Of a DNA stretch of 64,000 bases, positions 12,385 through 24,300 are shown piece by piece. Origin of the DNA: Bolinopsis microptera (Eukaryota > Ctenophora > Tentaculata > Lobata > Bolinopsidae); assembly GCF_026151205.1 (NCBI RefSeq), contig NC_087081.1, positions 62,001 through 126,000 on the forward strand, given 5' to 3'. A program made the position numbers and the translations under genes. The notes below the pieces were generated by a model that had not been told where the DNA came from, made no database searches, and saw nothing but the letters and a program-made list of their open reading frames with translations. Numbering within the stretch: the stretch's first letter is position 1; every line of letters starts with the position of its first letter.

Positions 12385-14915
12385 GCTAATCGTGAATGAT
12401 CTCTATGGTGGCAGAGGAGGGTCATTTTAAAAATAAAATAAAAAACCATACTTACGTGGCCAAGGAGGGTCATTCGGCCGAGGAGGGTCATTTTTTAAAA
12501 ATGGCCCTGCTCGGCCATGGCCGAGCAGGGCCAAACAATATGACGCAAAATGGCCCTCCTCGGCCATGGCCGAGGAGGGTCATTTAAAAAATAAAATAAA
12601 AAACCATACTCACGTGGCCGAGGAGGGTCATTCGGCCGAGGAGGGTCATTTTTAAAAAATGGCCCTGCTCGGCCATGGCCGAGCAGGGCCAAACAATATG
12701 ACGCAAAAATGGCCCTCCTCGGCCATGGCCGAGGAGGGTCATTTTAAAAAATAAAATAAAAAACCATACTCACGTGGCCGAGGAGGGTCATTCGGCTGAG
12801 GTATAACACCTCAACCGTCGCCGGCGTTAGATTTGATCCTTCGGTTTCCTGTAAGTGCTCAGTGCATGCTGGTTACTTACCTGGGGACCTCAGGCTATCA
12901 TGTTCATAAACATATTCATAGAGATTAGGCGGAATGACAGGCTGAGCGCGGCCCAGTAAGCTGGTTACAAGCCGTAACTATATAGCCATGGTTGTTCAAA
13001 GTAAAACGTAAGGGTGGTCATTTCACTTGATGGCCCTGCTGCAGCGCAGCAGGGTGGAATTGTTTGCATTGCGTATAATTGTTATCTTATAATTACATGT
13101 CACATTTCTTAATTACTATAGAGCCTAAATTTAGATAATTTAAAGGATATTTCTGTCTTTGGCGCAGTACAGGCCGTGAACACTGCAATCCGATTAAATA
13201 ATGGAGAGATTCCAAAAAACCGTGCGTTCGTTATTTGTGATTGATTTCGTGCGTGAGCCTCCGTGAACATTAGTACCGCTCAAGCATAAATAAAAGTACT
13301 AAGCAGTACGCAGTTCTGCGTACAAATTTGTAGCACAAGTTTCATTCAATTTAACTACCCAATTAGTAATAATAATTGAATTATGTGACATGTAATTGTA
13401 TTATATTTTATATATTAAGGGGGCCGGGGGGATCGGGAGGGTCTTCATCAAAATTCTCTCGAAATCGACTTTATAAATGTTATTAATAGGCCGGGAGTGT
13501 TGTAGCGTAATGCACTACTGGGCCGCACCGCGCATCAAATAATTCGTGTCGCAACCACAGATCGGCGAGATGCACCACTGGACCTCGCTGAGCTAGGAAG
13601 GATTGACATCGTGAATCAAAGGGGAGTGATATCTATCAGCTGCTTTTGGTCCCATGGAAAAATATTGTTCCTAGCCGAAATTATCGCCGGTCAAAGGTCA
13701 GCGCTTATGTGTAAATTCAAAATTACATACGTTGTATGACCCGCCGCGCACGAAGTGCGGGGCTCCCCCTGTATCGTCGAAGACGATACTATAGTGAAGC
13801 GACAGTGGGGGTCACCACGTGATACAAGAACAACCATGGCTATATAGTTACGGCATGTAACCAGCTTACTGGGCCGCGCTCAGCCTGTCATTCCGCCTAA
13901 TCTCTATGAATATGTTTATGAACATGATAGCCTGAGGTCCCCAGGTAAGTAACCAGCATGCACTGAGCACTTACAGGAAACCGAAGGATCTAATCTAACG
14001 CTGGCGACGGTTGAGGTGTTATACCACATTTTCTTCGTCCGAAGCTTTGCTGTATTAATCATGGACAGCTCCTCATTTAACCCTAGGCCTAACACACGAT
14101 TTCTCGAGTATTCGGCCGAGTAGACCGGGGGCTGCATAGTATATATATATAGGTCCAACAGAACAGAGCGTCCAACAGAACAGAGCGTCAACGCGAACGA
14201 CGCTCACCCCATGGCTAGCGGCACAGACGGCCATTTCTGTCATATTGTTTTGGCTCTGCTCGGCCATGGCCGAGGAGGGCCATTTCTTTGTCATATTGTT
14301 TGGCCCTGCTCGGCCATGGCCGAGCAGGGCCATTTTTAAAAAATGACCCCCCTCGGCCGAATGACCCTCCTCGGCCACATGAGTATGGTTTTTTATTTTA
14401 TTTTTAAAATGACCCTCCTCGGCCATGGCCGAGGAGGGCCATTTTTGCGTCATATTGTTTGGCCCTGCTCGGCCATGGCCGAGCAGGGCCATTTAAAAAA
14501 TGACCCTCCTCGGCAGAATGACCCTCCTCGGCCACGTGAGTATGGTTTTTTATTTTATTTTTAAAATGACCCTCCTCGGCCATGGCCGAGGAGGGCCATT
14601 TTTGCGTCATATTGTTTGGCCCTGCTCGGCCATGGCCAAGCAGGGCCATTTTTAAAAAATGACCCTCCTCGGCCGAATGACCCTCCTCGGCCACGTGAGT
14701 ATGGTTTTTTATTTTATTTTTTAAAATGACCCTCCTCGGCCATGGCCGAGGAGGGCCATTTTTGCACCATATTGTTTGGCCCTGCTCGGCCATGGCCGAG
14801 CAGGGCCATTTTAAAAAAATGACCCTCCTCGGCCGAATGACCCTCCTCGGCCACGTTAGTATGGTTTTTTATTTTATTTTTAAAATGACCCTCCTCGGCC
14901 ACCATACCATAGATC
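12385..14915. mobile_element. large foldback element with terminal arrays of paired hairpins
   Basis: Both ends are tandem arrays of a ~190-bp unit in opposite orientation: about two units at 12400-12800 and nearly four at 14215-14900. Each unit carries two palindromes centred on CTCGGCCATGGCCGAG, one extended by CCCTGC/GCAGGG and the other by CCCTCC/GGAGGG, separated by AT-rich spacers containing TTTTTTATTTTATTTTTAAA. Inside the arrays, 12806-12998 is the inverse of 13827-14025, so the whole element folds back on itself around a loop of about 800 bp. The outermost bases also pair (AGATCTCTA / ATGATCTCTATGG region). The open frames here (repeated MALLGHGRAGP-type peptides) come only from the palindromes. 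Superfamily unknown; it resembles Foldback-type elements. Confidence 0.75.
13415..13725. mobile_element. interrupted copy of one arm of the TTAA foldback element at 33555-34289
   Basis: It begins TTAAGGGGGCCGGGGG and continues with GTCTTCATCAAAATTCTCTC as at 33551-33605. It resumes at about 13620 with GGAGTGATATCTA and runs to AAGGTCAGCGCTTATGTGTAA, matching 33629-33719. About 140 bp of other sequence splits it. It lies in the loop of the surrounding foldback element. Non-coding. Confidence 0.75.
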
Positions 14916-15198
14916 TCTAACTATTTTTTCAAATTGTTTGTTACAAATTGTAGAGACAATCCAAATAAAAAGTTATAATTTTTGTCCATTTATATCCATT
15001 TTGTCCATGCGGTACCTCATACCTATTTTGACAAAATCGTATGGACAAAAATGGACAAAAACAAAAAACATGATCCTCTTATATGTTTTTATTAGATACT
15101 TTTAAAATTAGGAGTGTCGGAGTACGTATGTACATTGTATACTCTGTATAAATTATTGAGTGTGAAATATGACATCAATAAACCTCTAATGCTCTATT

Positions 15199-18137
15199 AT
15201 ATATATGGACACGTTCATTTGAGTTTGAGGATATTGGTAAACAAAAATAATAGCGTTTTTGACGATAGTGGCTTAATTTTGACATCTATTAACCTAGCAT
15301 GTTCAGAAGTTCTGAACATTAGCCATGTAACCCATACTCCCATATGCACCACTCAGAAAGAATATCTATTGTTGTTAGGCACTATAATGTTTCAAAAGTC
15401 ACATTTTGTGTGACCTAGTTAACTGCAGTTGTCTAATTATCGTTCCTTGGTCTGAAATATAGTAAATTAGGTCAATCTAACAATTATGATACAACATTGG
15501 TTAATGGGCACGGATCGAACGGTTACAAGGCAATATTTGGGTAACGTTGTCACACTCATGATACCATACCTCTATTCTACTGTGAGGTGTCCTAAAAACC
15601 CTTTCAACTCATTATTTGATGGTTGCTCCACCAATCATAGCCCTAAAATATGTTGTTTTGAATAGTTAGCTAATACAGGCACTCGGTTATTGGGAAATGA
15701 GGTTAATTCTGTCACAATATAATATGGAATTTAAAATTTTGGGCGAATTATTTATATCTGATTTTGGTTTGAAAGGCGGGAAAATTTTATATGATGACAA
15801 TGTAGTTGATGCAAGTTAAGATCAGTTGATGTTAACATTGTCACAAAAAATTATACGAAATCGTAAACAGATTAAAAACAATGATTATAGAATGAAATAG
15901 TCACTTATAATAACTCTTATAATAACTCTTATAATAACTGATGTGACAAAGTAAACATGTCTTGCCCCTATTTTGAAGATCTATATTCTATACCTCTATT
16001 AGAATATTGTCCAGAACATCAGAGTTTAAGTTTAACAATTTTAGGTTAAATTTGTCAAAGTCACTAAAAATGTGACTAAATTAACTTTTCATGCCCCAAC
16101 AATTTCAAGATAGTGTGTAAAAATTAGCATAGGCTGCTTTATTACCTATATAAATCAATCCAAACTACAAAAAAATATATGTTAATGTGATGACGATTAC
16201 CTAACTCTTATAATAACTGATGTGACAAAGTAAACATGTCTTGCCCCTATTTTGAAGATCTATAACTCTATTAGAATTCAACATTCTTTCATAAACGATT
16301 GGAAGAATATTGTCCAGAACATAAGAACTCAATTTTAAAAATTTAGATTAATTTGTCAAAGACATTGAAAATGTGACAAAATTAACTTTCCCTGCCCCAA
16401 CAGTATCAAGATAGTGTGTTAAAATTGGCATAGGATTTATTACAGGTATATTAAAGTATTAATCGATCCAAACTACGAAAAATATCTTTTAATCTGATGA
16501 CGATTACCTAACTCTTATAATAACTGATGTGACAAAGTAAACATGTCTTGCCCCCATTTTGAAGAACTATACCTCTATTAGAATACTATGTAACTTTATC
16601 ATCAAAAAAATTTCGATAAACTAGTTATTTTGCCAGCAAGGAGCTAACAGAGTTATAATAATTTTTTGTGACAAAATTACCATATTTTTGACCATGTAGC
16701 GGTAGTTTAATTGTGACACTGTTAACATATTACCACCTGATAATGATTTATTTGACTGGTGCATGGTACTAGCAGTGTTGTTTGATCCATAGTACATATA
16801 ATATAAGGGGTTTAAGCTGGTACATCATTATTTGTTCAATTTCACACATGTTCAGATATCATCAAGATTATGTGACAAAGTAAGCTTGGTTGTGCCTTCT
16901 GTGTTTTAATTCCTTACGACTATATGATATAATAACAATTCCCAGCACTTCCAGGCCATCAAATAATCTTACACTACTCAGCATTGCTTATCAGAGTGCC
17001 CTAAACATTCATCACATATTTTCTTTAATGTGTGACAGAGTAAACCTGGATGCACCATCTAACGAAAAAAGTCGTCAAATATGTAGGTAATGGTCATATG
17101 TACCCATCCAATCAACTGGACACTCAACAAGAATTGCGCCGGTTAGCGGACGCTAGATTTCCATCAACCGTAGTGATTGTCATGCCTTTTAAAATTTAAA
17201 ATTTAAATTAACGATAGTTTCATGTTGGTCAAAATATTAAATAATGGTTCTTTATTCACCATTCTTGGGGCGCTACGGAACACAAAATGGAGGGGTTGCT
17301 ATTGTCAATTAGTCAAATTTAAAAAGTTAAATGACCGGACACCGTAGCGCCTGCGCCTGTGTGGTGATATGCAGTTAAAAGTCGTGAAATCCGTAGTAGG
17401 TAATACTAATGCAACTCATAATAACATTTATGGTCCATTTCGTATAACAAATCAAGCACTCACAACAAAACGAGAAGTTAGTATGTTGTACCGCATCATG
17501 ATCAATGATCAATTAAAGAAAAGCGTGAGCTACTTAACACATGTCACATGTAATGTATAAAATCCGGGAAATCGCGTGTTATCTAAATCAATTGGCGCCG
17601 CGCGCAATCGGAAGTGTAATTCGATCAAGATCGTCAAATCGTGCAAACGTATGCGGAGGGTAACCATGGCGACTACACCATAACTGCTCTGCGCGCAGAG
17701 AATATGCATTAAAATAACGTATGCAGAGGGTTATGCATGTTTTGCTTTGTGACACCGTACGAAAAACTTAGCTACCTACTATACCCATTCTCAATTCCTT
17801 CTGCACTTCTATACATCTTATGCCTTTTTAAAGAAAAAGACAGTTGATGTAAAAAATTTGGTCAAGAACGGCAGCAAGGGGTCCATATTTACTCCGTCAC
17901 ATGTTTATAGTGTGACAATGTAACCATTTCCGTGCCGGCCGTATTTAAGCGATATCTTATCACCTGATTAAGATATCGTTATGTGACAAAGTTAGGCTGG
18001 AGGATGAGACGATTATCCTAACCATCAAGGGTTTAAGTAATTTCATAGTGTGAAAAAGTCAACTACACTGTGCCTTTTAATAGGGTCACTTATATTTACC
18101 AATATCCTCAAACTCAAATGAACGTGTCCATATATAT
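15199..18137. mobile_element. 2.9-kb element with ~43-bp terminal inverted repeats and internal repeated motif
   Basis: 15199-15241 and 18095-18137 are near-perfect inverted repeats (left TATATATGGACACGTTCATT then TGAGTTTGAGGATATTGG). The repeat may extend outward to AAACCTCT on the left and AGAGGTTT on the right after a small indel. The interior has three spaced copies of a ~65-bp segment (TTATAATAACTGATGTGACA then AAGTAAACATGTCTTGCCCC) near 15925, 16203 and 16508, and the short motif GTGACAAAGTAA with variants at least eight times to about 18050. I see no transposase frame, so it is probably non-autonomous. The TATA-rich ends hide the exact target duplication. Confidence 0.7.
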
Positions 18138-18390
18138 CTTACAGAGGTTTTCCGACCACAACCCACAGTGAAGAGTAACATTGTTTATATTCAGCCATCA
18201 GCACTCAGCAGCAATTCTGAGAGCTGGAGTTCTCTCTTGCAAGAGATTGTAGGTTTCAATATGTGTCTGTGTCCTAGATAATACATTATTAATAAAATGT
18301 TACTACAGAAGGGAAATGGAATAGTTATCTATTATGGAGATGTGAAAATGAGCCAGTGGTCGAGGAGCCCTTTATTTTGGCATTTTAACA

Positions 18391-21300
18391 ATGGATGCCG
18401 ATGATCTCCTGCTGATGTACATGCCATATTGTGTATACAAGAAAATTACTGTATGTCTTGACGAAGCAATAAAGAAACATCCTGAATTTTTGTCACAACA
18501 CAAAGGGAAGGAAAACAGTGAGTTCGTTATGTTTATTATATTTTATATGCTATACTGTATAACAATATTCGATTAGATTCACTTGAATCTGCTGTATAAC
18601 TTGACCTAAGAAAATTAAATTGAGATATAGATGTAATAGCAGTGTTTAATAATATGTATCATATAATATGTAAAAATACCTGATTTTCACAGTCTTCTAT
18701 TCATAGAATTATCATCACCTGGAGTGTTGCTATTTGACGAATTGTCCCGGAAGAGTTGGACTTGTCATAATCTCAAAGTAGAGATTGAGTCATATGGTGA
18801 TGATGATATCTCTCAAAGCTTTCAAACAAGTGTTAATGGTAAGCTATGTTGTTTATTCCTTAAAATCATATTTTTTATGTGTTTCATTGCATAGATTGTT
18901 GGAGTGTCTTTTCTCTTATAAAGTTGGGGGGGGGGGGGGGGGGGGGGGGGGTCCCAACTACAAAAAATACGAACGCACCCCTAAAATTTCAAATTCGTAT
19001 TTGTATTTTTTCGTATTTTTTACAAATCGTCATTTTGATAATAGAAGATCACACATCTTCGTAATTAATCAGATCTAAGCTCAACTTAGCAGTGAAGAAA
19101 ACTTAAAATAAATATGTAAACCATCATGTATCATACACAAAACCTGGGGGAGCCCCAACAAAAACGATGAACCCACCACAAAATTTTGAAATTCGCTCCA
19201 TTTTCTAGCGTTTTTTCTTTATTAAATTTGGGATATATTGTGATCCATTTTTTATGTTTTATTGGAAATTGGTCCATTTAAGGATATGGTATACTCATTG
19301 AACAGCTATAAATTGTTGTAGATCTTTAATAAGAGAGTACAGTTTACATTGTACCTACTTCCTATCAATAAACGAGTAACCAATATATAATCGAATGATA
19401 TGAATTAATGTGATCAGTCATCTGTACAATGTTTATTGCTAATTTATGATAATACTGTAATGTTTCAAACCTGCTAAGTTTATATTTTGTAATTTCACTT
19501 TACTGTTTTAGGCCGCGGTACCTCTTGAACATCTATCGATACACACTACACATCAGCACCATTCCCTATTATTCAACGTCACTGACATTATATTTTAATA
19601 ATCCACGGCCCAGGAATGCAGTATAGATCAACTTATCCTCAGCCCCCCTGTACGGAGCAGCGCAATATGATTGGCTCTCATTAAAACACGTGACGTGTTA
19701 CTATGTAATTGCAAAATTCGTGGCAAACTTTATGTTTTATGTCGATGTTTATACACGCCTCCCAAATCACAATTTATTTTGACAGTTTACATTTCTATAA
19801 TTGCTCAAGCTATTTCGAGAAATATGTGTTCCCGAAAGAACTTGTGCAGTCCTCTCTCCTTCTCCTCCTCATCAGTACTCCTCTCCTCAGCCTCCTCATC
19901 TCCTCCTTAGTCCTCCTCTCCCTCTCCTCATTCTCCTCATCCTCCTCAGTCCTCTTCCTCAGTCCTACTCCTCTTCCTCCTCAGACCTTTCCTCCCCTCC
20001 TCGTCCCCAGTCCTCATCCTACTCGTCAGTCTCCTCATCCTCCTCGTCAGTCCTCCTCATCCTCCTCATCCTCCTCCTCAGTCCTTCTCCTCCTCATCAC
20101 TCATCAGTCCTCCTTCTCCTTCTCATTCTTCTCATCCTCCTCAGTCCCACTTCCTCAGTCCCTCTCCTCTGCCCTCCTCAGACCTCCTCCTCCTCCTCAG
20201 TCCCCAGTTCCTCATCCTACTCGTCAGTCCTCCTCCTCCTCCTCCTCATCCTCTCCTCCTCTCCTCCTCAGTCCTTCTCCTCCTCGTCAGTCTTCCTCCA
20301 CCTCCTCATCAGTCCTCCTTCTCCCCCCCCTTCTCTTCCTTCCTCCTCTACTCCCTAAGTTATCCTCCTCCTCCTCAGTCCTCCTCCTCCTTCTCTCCTT
20401 CCCTTCTCTCCTCCTTCTCCTCCTACTCATAAGTCCTCCTCCTCCTCAGTCCTCCCCAAGTCCTCTTCGCGTCAGTACTCCTCCGCGTCAGTACTCCTCC
20501 TCCTCATCCTCCTCCTTAGTCCTCCCTCCTCCTCCCTGTCCTACTCTCATCTCCTCCTCCTCATTCTCCTCATCATCCTCAGTCTCTTCCTCAGTCCTCA
20601 TCATCTTCCTCCTCAGACCTCCTCCTCCTCAGTCCCCAGTCCTCATCCTACTCGTCAGTCCTCCTCCCTCCTCCTCCTCCTTCTCCTCCTACTCCTAAGT
20701 CCTCCTCCTCCTCAGTCCTCCCTCAGTTTCTCCTCATCAGTCCTCCTCCAGCCTCCTTCTCCCTCCTTCTCCTGTCGAACCCCCCTATTCTAAGTCCTCC
20801 CTCCATCATCATCCTCCTGGTCCTACCCCAGTCCTCCTCCTCCTCCTCCTCATCAGTCCTCTCCTCCTCTCCCTCCACCTCCTGAGTCCTCCTCCTGAGT
20901 CCTCCTCCTCCTCCTTCTCCTTCTTACTTTCTTATCAGTCCTCCTCCTCAGTCCTCGTCCTCGCTCTCGTCCTCCTCCTCAGTCCTCCTTAGTCCTCGCG
21001 TCCTCTCTAGTCTCCTCCTCCTCCCCCCGTCCTCAGTCCTCTTCCTCTCCTCCTCCTCCTGAGTCTCCTCCTCTGGAGTCCTCTCCTCATCAGTCCTCCT
21101 CCTGGTCCTCCTCCTCATCCTCCTCCACCTCCTGAGTCCTCCTCCTGAGTCATCCTCCTCCTCCTCATTCCTCCTCCGTCATCCTCCTCCCTCAGTCTCC
21201 TCATCCTCCCTCCTCATTCTCCTCCTTATCCTCCTCCTCCTCAGTCTCCCTTCTCATCCATGTCTCCTCCTTCTCTCCTAAAGTCTCCTCCTCAGTCGTC

Positions 21301-24300
21301 CTCCTCCTCTTCATTAGCCCTTGTCCTCATCCTCCTAGTCCTCGTCCTTAGTCCTCATCCTCATCCTCCTCTGTCTTCCTCCTCAGTCCTCTCCTCCTCT
21401 CCTTCATGTCTCCTCCTCCTCATTCTCCTCCTTCTCCTCCTACTGCTAAGTCCTCCTCCATCCCTCAGTCCTCCCCCCAGTCCTCTCTCTCATCAGTCCT
21501 CCCCCAGTCTCTCTTCTCCTCCTCCTCATCCTCAGTCCTCCTCCTCATCATCCTCCTCAGTCCTCCCCAAGTCCTCCTCTTCCTCAGTCCTCCCCCAGTC
21601 CTCCATCTCATCTCCTCATCCTCGTCCTCTCCTCAGTCCTCGTCCTTCTCCTTCTTATCAGTCCTCCCTCCTCAGTCTTCCTCATCATCCTCGTTCTCGT
21701 CTCCTCCTCAGTCCTCCTCGTCCTTAGTCATCCTCCTCTACTCCCCGTCCTCAGTCCTCTTCCTTCTCCTCCCTTCTCGTCTTCCTCTTCCTCCTCCTCC
21801 TCACCAATCCTGCTCCTCTTCCTCAGTCCTCCCTCTCCTTTTCAGTCCTCCTCCTCAGTCCTCCTCCTCCTCAGTCCTCCTCGGTCCTTCTCCTCCTCCT
21901 CCTCAGTCCTCCTCCTCATCCTCCTCCTTCTCCTCTTCCTTCTCCTCCTAATCAGTCCTCCTCCTCAGTCTTCCTCCTCCTCAGTCCTCCTCCTCCTCAG
22001 TCCTCCTCCTCCTCCTCAGTCCTCCTCGGTCCTTCTCCTCCTCGTCAGTCTTCCCCAGTCCTCTTCCTCCTTCTCCTCCTCCTCCTCCTCAGTGCTCCTC
22101 TTCATCAGTACTCCTCCTCCTCCTCATCAGTTTACACAATTTATTGTTACTAAAATGTTTTTAAACGCATTTGAGTCTGTAACATATTGACATGTTACTG
22201 TTACTGCCTCAAAATGTGCTCGAGAATTATTTTGTTTAAGAGAGTTTTACTCTCCAGTACTATGGAAAAGTTGTTACATGATGAATAAAGATTTTGATAA
22301 ATAAAGTGATTTTCATCCCTTTTAATGTTATTAAAAATTGTGTAGACTATTCTTTGTATCTAACTGAGGATTGGAAGTTTGAGAAAGGACCATGGTCATT
22401 AACCGTGCTACCCATTTCTGCAGATAGCCTGTTACAAATTGTGGAGACAATTTAAATCAAAAGTTACTAAAGCGTTCGCTATTTTTTACGATTGTTATTA
22501 CCAACCGTACCTCTTTCAATTGTGGACCGGGTGGATGTTTCTGTCAAACAAGAGTTGATACGACAGTGTGTTGTTTTTCGGACGAAACGATTCTTGTTTA
22601 GAACAAGAAACCATTTTGGGGTTCTGGGACCACCACCAATCGATTTCTTGTCATATTTAAGTACAGAAATAGCTACCTATATCGCCTAGAAACCTCAGAA
22701 AGATCTGATAGAATATTAATATGAATGTGCCATATATAGTCTATATATTATAATATATAATGGGTTCAACCGAAGCTGATTAAATTTCGTTTTAGGAACC
22801 CAACTTACCAGACGTATTTGGCAATAATATTCTGTGATGTAGCATTCAAAGACCTTTATAAATCACAATTAATACATCATGATATCTGAATTGTGATATT
22901 AATATCCCAGTGATTTTGACATTTACGCTTACGTGAGATTGACAAGCAGCTAAACTCCAATTATTAATTAGTAGGTAATCGTAGTATTGTATTTTCATTT
23001 GTTCACCAGTTTTGCTGCGTCTTATTTATCTTCTCTGATGTCATACAGTGTAATATACGAAGATACAACGGAGAATACCAATGAATTTATAGATCCATTT
23101 CTCTGGGATATTTAGTTATTTCTAGAGTAAAAAAATGTTGGTAAAAAATACGAAAAAATACGAAAAAATACGAACGCACCCCTAAAATTTGAAATTCGTA
23201 TTCGTATTTTTTGTAGTTGGACCCCCCCCAAGTTGGCTTAAGTCTGTCTTTGATTCTGACAATAGCTGATCCAGTTACTTAATAGATATTGTGTGCTTGA
23301 TTGGAATTGGTTTTCTCTCTCAATACCAATTTACTACATAAGACTTATCTTACTGCTATCTCAGCAAATAAACACACAACAACTTTGACAATTGACAAAT
23401 GATTAAACCCCAGCTCAAGATTTATGCGAGATTGCGAGCCGGACTCATCGCACAAAATTTGTAAATAAATGAGGAAACAGAAAAAGTTTAACTTAAAAGT
23501 TGAGGTAATTAGGAACTTAACATGTATTTTATACTCTTAACGTGTATTTTATCACTTGTTTATAGCGTGAAAACTTCGACGTAACGCGCGCGAGATTTTT
23601 GCCAGATTTTTGCGAGTTTCGTTTAAATCTCATAGCTAGGCTCACGATATCGTGAGATTCTCCGCGAGATTTCGGCACCCTCTTTCAGCACTACATATTC
23701 GGTCGCGCGCTTGCATTTTCATCGCTTTTCAGCGTGTTTATTCACTGTACTGTCTAAGTCTTAAAGGATACTAGTTGTTATAAGATCAAGATTCACAGTG
23801 GTTACTATAGTTACCATGGTTACCATTAAAGGAGGTACTATTCCTGGCTACAGTCTACTCAATCTTTCTCAGAATATACTTGATACTGCCATAGGCATAG
23901 TGAATTAAAAGTTTGAGAAAGGGTCCCTTCAACTGGAGAACTGACTTATTAATCTTAGCAGGTAATTAACTCTGGATCCTCATCACATTGATTCCATTCT
24001 AAATTCTAGCCATAAACAAAACAAACATTACCAGATAACTCCGTTTACAATAATTTGACATGTTCCAGTGTGAACGAGGCCTTCCCCGGACAAATCCTTA
24101 AATGCCAGTCTTCTCTTGATCTTAGTTCTCTAGATGAAGTACGAACAGTATAATCTATCGGATAACGTATATAACAAGGTGCTCTGATGATAATTTTAGT
24201 AAAATAATTAATAATTGCCAAAAGAATGACCACTGACGAGACTCGAACCCGAGTCAACTGCTTGGCGAGCGCGCCCTAAACCATCGGGCCACGTGAGGCT

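Noticed and set aside
12396..14920. Overlapping open frames with MALLGHGRAGP-type repeats on both strands
   Set aside because: Derived from palindromic hairpin units; present in several frames and both strands.
19671..21951. Long Ser/Pro/Leu-rich open frames (up to 329 codons)
   Set aside because: They are produced by the TCC-rich tract, overlap in two frames, lack splice context and show no domain.
24231..24300. Functional tRNA gene
   Set aside because: A and B boxes are good but the acceptor and anticodon stems do not pair.
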